A stretch of 50,683 bases of DNA from positions 1-50,683 of the forward strand of contig CALJNE010000064.1 of assembly GCA_937982115.1 (NCBI GenBank), read 5' to 3'. The stretch comes from an uncultured Bacteroidales bacterium (GTDB taxonomy: Bacteria > Bacteroidota > Bacteroidia > Bacteroidales > ML635J-15). Each line of letters starts with the position of its first letter. The first letter of the stretch is position 1. The notes under the pieces are model-generated. The model worked only from the letters and a program-made list of their open reading frames with translations, ran no database searches and was not told where the DNA came from. The position numbers and the translations under genes are program-made. Of this stretch, positions 45,512 through 50,683 are shown piece by piece.

Positions 45512-46783
45512 CTATTTCTTTCCGAGCAGTTTAAACATATTCTGTTTGTAATCTTCGACTCCGGGTTGATCAAACGGATTTACATCAAGTAAATAACCGC
45601 TTATTCCACAGGCAATTTCAAAGAAATAAATCAAACAGCCGAGATTGTACTCGTTGATTTTATCAATTTCGATGATAATATTAGGAACATTTCCGGCAAT
45701 ATGAGCCATTATAGTTGCTTGTGCAGCAGTTCTGTTTACATATTCCATTTTTTTGCCTGCTATGTAATTCAGTTGATCAAGATCTTCTTCGTCCTGAGGT
45801 ATAATAGGGGAGTCTGAATCATCATTAACCAAGATATTGGTTTCAAAAAGATGTCTTTCTCCTTGCTGGATATACTGACCTAAAGAGTGTAAATCTGTTG
45901 AAAATGATACCGAAGCAGGGAAAATGCCTTTTCCTTCTTTACCTTCACTTTCTCCGTATAATTGTTTCCACCATTCTGAGAAATAATTTAGTCTGAAATT
46001 ATAATTCACCAATAATTCCAGCTTTTTGCCTTCGTCGTAAAGCACATTTCTCAAGGCAGCATATTGTATTGCGGGATTTTCAGGATTATTGTTAAGACAA
46101 ATATTTCTCATGTTGGCAGCTCCCTTCAGCAAACTTTTAATGTCATATCCGGCAACTGCAATTGGCAACAAACCAACCGGCGACAGTACTGAAAACCTGC
46201 CTCCTACATTATCGTCAATAACAAAAGTTTTAAAACCTTCTTTGTCGGCAAGTTTTCTTAAAGCTCCTTTTTTTGCATCGGTAATTGCAACAATCCTTTT
46301 TTTGACTGTTTCTTTATCAAATTTTTGCTTTAAATCTCTGTATAGTAATCTGAAAGCAATTGCCGGTTCGGTCGTTGTGCCTGATTTTGAGATTACAATA
46401 ATTCCGTACTGTTTATTGTTTAAATATTTTAAAAGTTCGGAGTGATAATTTCCACTAAGGTTATGTCCTGCGAAAATAATTTCCGGTTTAGGATTGTCGA
46501 AGTGAGGTTTCAGAGCTTCGTGAACAGCTTTAGCCCCAAGGTACGAACCTCCAATACCGATAATGATAACTGCATCAAGATTTTGGAAACTTTTAGAGGT
46601 TTCAATGATATCATTAATTTCTGAGTCTGAAATATTAATAGGCAAATCAATCCAACCCAAAAAGTCGGAGCCTTTACCATTTCCATTGATTAATTTATTT
46701 AAACAATCAACAGCCAGGGATTTTTTGTTTTCAAAACTTTCAATCTTACAAAATTGAATTGTATTCGATAAATCTAATTTCAT
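45512..46783 (-). CDS. pgi: Glucose-6-phosphate isomerase
   Basis: 423 residues, in the range of the compact bacterial type. Signature DNVGGRFSVLSPVGLLP, substrate region GIGGSYLGAKAVHEAL, VISKSGTTTEPAIAF, catalytic Glu segment YGESEGKEGKGIFPASVSF, and GYLLDVNPFDQPGVEDYKQ near the C-terminus. It interconverts glucose-6-phosphate and fructose-6-phosphate. A consensus -7 element is just upstream. Confidence 0.97.
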   Translation of the reverse strand: MKLDLSNTIQFCKIESFENKKSLAVDCLNKLINGNGKGSDFLGWIDLPINISDSEINDIIETSKSFQNLDAVIIIGIGGSYLGAKAVHEALKPHFDNPKPEIIFAGHNLSGNYHSELLKYLNNKQYGIIVISKSGTTTEPAIAFRLLYRDLKQKFDKETVKKRIVAITDAKKGALRKLADKEGFKTFVIDDNVGGRFSVLSPVGLLPIAVAGYDIKSLLKGAANMRNICLNNNPENPAIQYAALRNVLYDEGKKLELLVNYNFRLNYFSEWWKQLYGESEGKEGKGIFPASVSFSTDLHSLGQYIQQGERHLFETNILVNDDSDSPIIPQDEEDLDQLNYIAGKKMEYVNRTAAQATIMAHIAGNVPNIIIEIDKINEYNLGCLIYFFEIACGISGYLLDVNPFDQPGVEDYKQNMFKLLGKK

Positions 46784-46799
46784 AGTTTTAAGTTTTTTG

Positions 46800-46807
46800 C
46801 AAAGGTA
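46800..46807 (-). promoter_or_regulatory. -7 promoter element of pgi
   Basis: On the minus strand TACCTTTGCA matches TAnnTTTG plus the following CA, 16 bases before the pgi start. A TTTG (bases 46836-46833) is 25 bases upstream, slightly too far for the usual -33 spacing. Confidence 0.55.
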
Positions 46808-46869
46808 AGAAATTTGAAATAAAGCTTGTAAACAAAATTATTTTAAAAATAAATTTTACACTTTACTTA

Positions 46870-47745
46870 TTACTTATTATGTGTAAGCCCTTTTGGTTCT
46901 ATGTGGATTGTGGTGCAGATATTTAATTTATTTAGGATTTCTTTTTGAATTTTTGTTGCGATTTCGTGTGAATCGTGAACGCTCATTTCGGGATTTACGT
47001 AAATGTGGAATGTAAGTTCTTTGTGGTTTCCATAATTGTGTATATGAAAATGATGAGCCTCAAAATCATTGCCGTAAAGATTTCTAATAATCTGTTTAAC
47101 AATTTCTTTTGTTTCTTCGTGGATTTCTTCTCCTATTAATTTTGAGATTGCATCTTTAAAAATTTCAAAAACAGCATAAGCTAAAATCAGGGAGACAATA
47201 ATTCCTAGAGCGGCATCAATCCACCAAATTTTATTTTGGAGAAAAATTCCCGCAAGTACTATAATTGAAGAAAGAGCATCGCTGCGATGGTGCCAGGCGT
47301 CTGCCTTCATTGATGAATTTCCGGTTTTTCGTGCAATATGAAAAGACATTTGAGCCATAGCCTCTTTTGTAATAATTGAAATTAGAGTTACAATAATTGC
47401 AAGATTTCCGAAAACAGCTTTTTCTTTGGCGGAAATGCGAGTAATGGCATCGTTGATAAATTCGTAAGCAACAACGGCAAGTAATACACCAATAAAAATT
47501 GCAGCAATTTGTTCATAACGTCCGTGTCCGAAAGGATGTTTCAGGTCGGGTTTTCGTGATGATAATTTTGTTCCGGCAATAACAATTCCCGAGGTAAACG
47601 AATCACTAAGAGTATGCCATGCATCTGCCATCAGTGCAACGGAATTTGAGACTATTCCTGCCCAGTATTTAAGTACAAATAAAATTAAATTTACAAAAAT
47701 AGAAACACTTGCACCGAGGTAATTTAATCTGTTATTTTGGGTCAT
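46870..47745 (-). CDS. Cation diffusion facilitator (metal efflux transporter)
   Basis: 291 residues with about six membrane helices and a cytoplasmic C-terminal domain. Metal-binding HxxxD sites are in ADAWHTLSDSF and ADAWHHRSDALS; HPFGHGRYEQ marks the loop after helix 2. It exports divalent cations such as zinc, iron or manganese; specificity undetermined. ATG 47745 is chosen: it lies ten bases after the kinase stop, whereas an upstream start (47784) would overlap the kinase gene. Confidence 0.92.
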   Translation of the reverse strand: MTQNNRLNYLGASVSIFVNLILFVLKYWAGIVSNSVALMADAWHTLSDSFTSGIVIAGTKLSSRKPDLKHPFGHGRYEQIAAIFIGVLLAVVAYEFINDAITRISAKEKAVFGNLAIIVTLISIITKEAMAQMSFHIARKTGNSSMKADAWHHRSDALSSIIVLAGIFLQNKIWWIDAALGIIVSLILAYAVFEIFKDAISKLIGEEIHEETKEIVKQIIRNLYGNDFEAHHFHIHNYGNHKELTFHIYVNPEMSVHDSHEIATKIQKEILNKLNICTTIHIEPKGLTHNK

Positions 47746-47755
47746 TAAAATGAAA

Positions 47756-48376
47756 TTAGAATAATCCGTGAATTTCAGCGTCAATTTTATTTATAACAAT
47801 TCTAAGGTCTTCCGGTTTTTGTGCAAAATCAATATTATCAACATCAATAATCAATAACTTTCCGTTTTTATAATTACCAATCCATGCTTCGTATCTTTCG
47901 TTTAATCTTTTAAGATAGTCGAGTCGGATTGTATTTTCATATTTTCGGCCTCTTTGTTGAATGTTCTGAACAAGTTTTGGGACGCTTGCTCTAAGGTAAA
48001 TCAACAAGTCGGGTGCTTGAACGAGTGAAGACATCAAGGTAAATAAACTAAAATAATTGTCGAAATCTCTTGTAGTCATCAATCCCATTGCGTGCAGGTT
48101 AGGAGCAAAAATGTAAGCATCTTCGTATATGGTTCTGTCTTGAATGATAGTTTTACCTGATTTTCGTATTTCGAGTACCTGATTAAACCGGCTATTCAAG
48201 AAATAAACCTGAAGATTAAACGACCATCTTTGCATATCTTCGTAAAAATCACTTAAATAAGGATTATCGTCAACATCTTCGAAATATGGAGTCCATCCGT
48301 AATGTTTTGATAAAAGTTTTGTAAGAGTTGTTTTTCCGGCTCCAATGTTACCTGCTACTGCAATGTGCATGCTCAT
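47756..48376 (-). CDS. Deoxynucleoside kinase
   Basis: 206 residues. P-loop AVAGNIGAGKTTLTK near 5-19, the substrate-binding WTPYFEDVDDNPYL, the DRS-like motif QDRTIYED near 79, and the LID region with conserved Arg (QQRGRKYENTIRLDYL). It matches the dGK/dCK/dAK family and phosphorylates a purine or pyrimidine deoxynucleoside for salvage. It precedes the cation efflux gene by ten bases. Confidence 0.93.
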   Translation of the reverse strand: MSMHIAVAGNIGAGKTTLTKLLSKHYGWTPYFEDVDDNPYLSDFYEDMQRWSFNLQVYFLNSRFNQVLEIRKSGKTIIQDRTIYEDAYIFAPNLHAMGLMTTRDFDNYFSLFTLMSSLVQAPDLLIYLRASVPKLVQNIQQRGRKYENTIRLDYLKRLNERYEAWIGNYKNGKLLIIDVDNIDFAQKPEDLRIVINKIDAEIHGLF

Positions 48377-48435
48377 ATCACAATAATTTTAATTTTATTA
48401 GACAAAGCAAAAAAAAATTTTTGTAAAAATCAATT

Positions 48436-49236
48436 TTAAAAACGAAAAATTATTAACCTTTTATCAGAAAGTATGAAAATCTGATTTTCGTAAATCGCAA
48501 AACTTGTAATTTCTTTAACATTGTTTAATTCTGCGATTTTTTGTATCTCGTGTTTTCCTTTAGCTGAGGGATTAAAAATATATATAGTGTTTTGGTTGTC
48601 AATAATGATAACAGAATTTCTGTAACTTATAACATCTTTTGTTTTTACATCATTAAATACTGAAATAAATGTTCCGAAAATATCGAAAATGTAAATATTT
48701 CCGGTATCGTCTAAAGCTAAAACATAATCATTGGTTTCGAGTATTTTAGTTATTTTAACATTAAAAGATAGAAAATTTAAAGAACTGCTTCGCTGTATAA
48801 TTCTTAGATTGTTGTCTATAAGCTGAATGCAATTACAATTATTATTGAAAATTCTGAAACTTCCTGAATTGGATGAGCAAACAGCTGCAACCGATAAAGA
48901 TTCAATATCATCTAAAAAAATTGTGCTACGTAATTGATTAAAAACCTTATCTAAAAACACAATGGAATTAAATTGAGGATAAAAAATCATTAACCTGAAA
49001 GGATCAAGAGCATCAATGCTTCCGATATTACCTTTGCTTTTATCTGAGAATTCAGCTATTGTGTTGAAATTTTTATCAGTTTTAATAATATTGTCTCCTT
49101 TTACAAAATAGAAATTGCCAAATTTATCAATTGAAAAGAAGTCAGCTGAAATGTCTGTTTCTGCAACAATTTCGAGTTGTGCAAATATCCGCGTCAAATA
49201 AAAAAGGAAAAATGTTAAAAAAATAAACTTTTTCAT
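48436..49236 (-). CDS. Exported protein of unknown function, propeller-like repeats
   Basis: 266 residues with a signal peptide (ending IFAQ). The body has regular hydrophobic-strand units with recurrent GNFYFVKGDNIIK, DTGNIYIFDIFGTFISVF, NQNTIYIFNPS and ENQIFILSDKRLIIF, as in a beta-propeller of six or seven blades. A Cys/Asn patch FNNNCNCIQ sits centrally. No family assigned. It is 60 bases from the kinase gene on the same strand. Confidence 0.7.
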   Translation of the reverse strand: MKKFIFLTFFLFYLTRIFAQLEIVAETDISADFFSIDKFGNFYFVKGDNIIKTDKNFNTIAEFSDKSKGNIGSIDALDPFRLMIFYPQFNSIVFLDKVFNQLRSTIFLDDIESLSVAAVCSSNSGSFRIFNNNCNCIQLIDNNLRIIQRSSSLNFLSFNVKITKILETNDYVLALDDTGNIYIFDIFGTFISVFNDVKTKDVISYRNSVIIIDNQNTIYIFNPSAKGKHEIQKIAELNNVKEITSFAIYENQIFILSDKRLIIFRF

Positions 49237-49257
49237 CTCAAATAAATATGCTGTAAA

Positions 49258-49285
49258 ATTAAAAAAAAAGCCGGGATTTCCGGCT
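49258..49285 (-). terminator. Terminator of the Spy-like gene
   Basis: On the minus strand AAGCCGG/CCGGCTT (7 pairs, 5-base loop) runs into a stretch of nine Ts, 20 bases after the stop of the Spy-like gene. Confidence 0.85.
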
Positions 49286-49305
49286 TAGTTTTAATTTGAT
49301 TAAAA

Positions 49306-49857
49306 CTATTTTTTATGTTCCTTGCATTTATGCGGTTCGGGTTTATTGTGTCCGCATCCTTGTTTGGGGGCGTCGGGTGCAGGCATATTTCTACAACCCG
49401 GATGCTGTTCACCATCATGGCAATTATGCATTTGTTTATCTCTCATTTGATTATGACGGTCGAATTTGATTCTTTGTTCCGGAGTTAACTCGCTTCTTAT
49501 AGCAAAGTGTGCAGCAGTTCTTTCCTTTTGTATGTTTGCTTTAATGACAGAAATTTCATCAATTTTTTTATCAATAGCTTTTTTGTCGGGATTGTCTGCA
49601 ATCATCATTTTATCAAGTTCCGCATCTTTAATTTTTAATTCAGCTTTTAATTCCTGAATTTTCTTTTGGCTGTCGAGTTTGATTTTTTCGATTTTTGCTT
49701 TATGTTCATCAGTTAAGCCTTCAATAAAACATTCATGTGATTTTGGAGGCTGTTCATGTCCTTTGCAACCGGGATGTTGAGCTAATAAAGGTCTAGCTAA
49801 TAACAAACTGCTAAAAATAATAACTAAACTTGCAATGATCAATTTTTGTGTTTTCAT
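49306..49857 (-). CDS. Spy/CnrX-like periplasmic protein with His/Cys-rich ends
   Basis: 183 residues. A signal peptide ends near LLAQ. The central part is a helical hairpin with LTDEHKAKIEKIKLDSQKKI and LTPEQRIKFDRHNQ, the two LTxxQ-like motifs of Spy/CpxP proteins (the first degenerate). Both ends are unusual: the N-terminus has HPGCKGHE and the last 45 residues are rich in Cys, His and Pro (MHNCHDGEQHPGC, GCGHNKPEPHKCKEHKK). That suggests metal binding in the periplasm, in line with a cation efflux gene 1.5 kb away. It has its own terminator and appears monocistronic. Confidence 0.82.
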   Translation of the reverse strand: MKTQKLIIASLVIIFSSLLLARPLLAQHPGCKGHEQPPKSHECFIEGLTDEHKAKIEKIKLDSQKKIQELKAELKIKDAELDKMMIADNPDKKAIDKKIDEISVIKANIQKERTAAHFAIRSELTPEQRIKFDRHNQMRDKQMHNCHDGEQHPGCRNMPAPDAPKQGCGHNKPEPHKCKEHKK

Positions 49858-49962
49858 AAGATTTTAATTTTAAAGTTATGTGAATTTGACCTTTGAAATA
49901 GAAAAAGGTTTAATGGGAAGAAAAAAATAAAGGATTGGGAGGAGAGAAACTTAATTGAGATG

Positions 49963-50426
49963 TATTCATATTCAAAATAATGTTGTTAAGAATTTGGTAA
50001 TAGTAGAAAGGTAAAAGTGATGTTACTAAGTATGCTTTAGTTATTTATGATATTCATATTCAAAATAATGTTGTTGAGTTTTATCTCTAAAATTATTAGA
50101 CATGAGGTAAAAGAAATTTTGAACCGAGGTAAAAAAAATTTTTTGGTTCATATTCAAAATTTTGTTGTTAAAGAATGCTTGAAAGAGGAAAGAAAAAATG
50201 GGGAAGTTGGATTTCTACGATGTGTGCTTCAATTTTTATGGAAAGGTGGAAGGGAAAATTGAAAATGAAAACTCTAATGCTGCGACATGTATTTGTGAAT
50301 TTTATGATATTCATATTCAAAATAATGTTGTTGAGTTTTATCTCTATAATTATTAGACATGAGGTAAAAGGAATTTTAAACCGAAGTAAAAAAATTCTTA
50401 GGTTCATATTCAAAAATTTGTTGTTA
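49963..50426 (+). repeat. Five copies of a TTCATATTCAAAAT motif
   Basis: The motif TTCATATTCAAAA(A)T followed by TTGTTG occurs from about 49963, 50051, 50147, 50308 and 50403, at steps of 88, 96, 161 and 95 bases, all on the plus strand. The rest of 49858-49962 shows nothing. Copies 2-3 and 4-5 are the ends of the two 128-base repeats. Confidence 0.8.
50044..50171 (+). repeat. 128-bp direct repeat, copy 1
   Basis: Aligns without gaps over 128 bases to 50301-50428, with about a dozen differences. It begins TTTATGATATTCATATTC and ends TTGTTGTTAAA. A short open frame runs through it, but the duplicate copies do not conserve a protein reading frame convincingly. Confidence 0.88.
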
Positions 50427-50428
50427 AA
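50301..50428 (+). repeat. 128-bp direct repeat, copy 2
   Basis: Second copy, 257 bases from the first, ending 38 bases before the start of the transposase-like gene. It could supply upstream regulatory sequence for that gene. Confidence 0.88.
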
Positions 50429-50466
50429 TTTTTTTATTATATTTGCACTGAAAATTTTGCTTTTTG

Positions 50467-50683
50467 ATGAAAAAAGATTTTCAAAATATTAGTCCCGAGC
50501 TACTTGAAATTTACTCCAAAAAGTTAAAAGTAAATTCTTGTCCGCATTGTAAAAGTAAAAGGTTTATTAAGCACAGCAAGTATAAGTTTACGCAGAGATT
50601 TAAATGCTTAGATTGCGGGCGTACTTTTATCCCCAGCACAGGAACAAGTTTGCATTATCTTCACAAAAAGGAAGTTTTCATTG
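50467..50683 (+). CDS. IS1595-like transposase homologue, 3' partial
   Basis: 72 residues visible, cut by the window end. It starts at ATG 50467 with a short helical lead, then a complete Cys4 zinc ribbon (Cys25, Cys28, Cys47, Cys50: CPHC and CLDC) and RTFIPSTGTSLHYLHKKE, the N-terminal DNA-binding module of IS1595/ISXO2-type transposases. The partial gene at the left end of the window has the matching YRCKICRRTFIP and HYINKKE, so the two are paralogues in the same orientation. Its catalytic part is not visible. Confidence 0.72.
   Translation, partial: MKKDFQNISPELLEIYSKKLKVNSCPHCKSKRFIKHSKYKFTQRFKCLDCGRTFIPSTGTSLHYLHKKEVFI

Noticed and set aside
50047..50492. Open frames running through the 128-bp repeats
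   Set aside because: They overlap each other in different frames, share residues only because the DNA is repeated, and the last one ends inside the transposase-like gene.

Overview
The window is AT-rich DNA from a member of the Bacteroidota, most likely a Bacteroidales-type lineage. The signs are two very large secreted proteins ending in type IX secretion (T9SS) C-terminal sorting domains, a PorD-type T9SS gene, an Rpb6-type RNA polymerase omega subunit inside a bamD-omega-coaBC-porD-recN cluster, promoters with the phylum-specific -7 element TAnnTTTG, and many DUF families typical of the phylum. The genus cannot be read from the sequence alone.

Layout. 1-894: end of a transposase-like gene with a degenerate active site. 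1.2-2.6 kb: a two-gene SDR/acetoacetate-decarboxylase-like operon, convergent with recF, a lipocalin-like gene and a HAD phosphatase gene (2.6-4.6 kb). 4.75-5.2 kb: a composite intergenic repeat, then tRNA-Lys with a clear promoter and terminator. 5.7-9.5 kb: a lysyl-endopeptidase-like T9SS protease with six PKD domains. 9.6-12.4 kb: a BtuFCD/FecBCD-type metal-chelate or cobalamin ABC importer. 12.9-17.8 kb: bamD, omega, coaBC, porD, recN. 17.8-25.4 kb (minus): a small secreted protein, a 1453-residue T9SS surface protein, lnt and an EamA transporter. 25.5-27.2 kb: a DUF4294 gene and ddl. 27.4-28.1 kb: a second copy of the composite repeat. 28.1-31.9 kb (minus): parA-parB-DUF5683-mltD. 32-35.5 kb (minus): a lipoprotein, ribH, a TPR membrane protein and a sodium:solute symporter. 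35.6-40.9 kb (plus): a secreted esterase-like hydrolase, then recR, two unknown exported proteins and folC. 41.2-42.4 kb: an AAA/DUF4143 ATPase between 44-bp perfect direct repeats. 42.5-45.4 kb: a Crp/Fnr regulator divergent from a redox operon (atypical thioredoxin, trxB, thioredoxin-glutaredoxin fusion, stand-alone GroES-like gene). 45.5-49.9 kb (minus): pgi, a cation efflux gene, a deoxynucleoside kinase, an unknown exported protein and a Spy-like metal-binding protein. 49.9-50.5 kb: degenerate direct repeats leading into a second transposase-like gene cut by the window end.

Functionally this is mostly a core-genome stretch: repair (recF, recN, recR), envelope biogenesis (bamD, lnt, ddl, mltD), chromosome partition (parAB), cofactor synthesis (coaBC, ribH, folC) and T9SS with two of its likely cargoes. 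The unusual material lies between genes: a two-locus composite hairpin repeat, (TTRG)n microsatellites starting at or following gene stop codons, the direct-repeat-flanked ATPase, and the transposase-like genes at both window ends. The redox cluster at 43.2-45.4 kb, with non-canonical thioredoxin active sites, is the most interesting candidate functional system.
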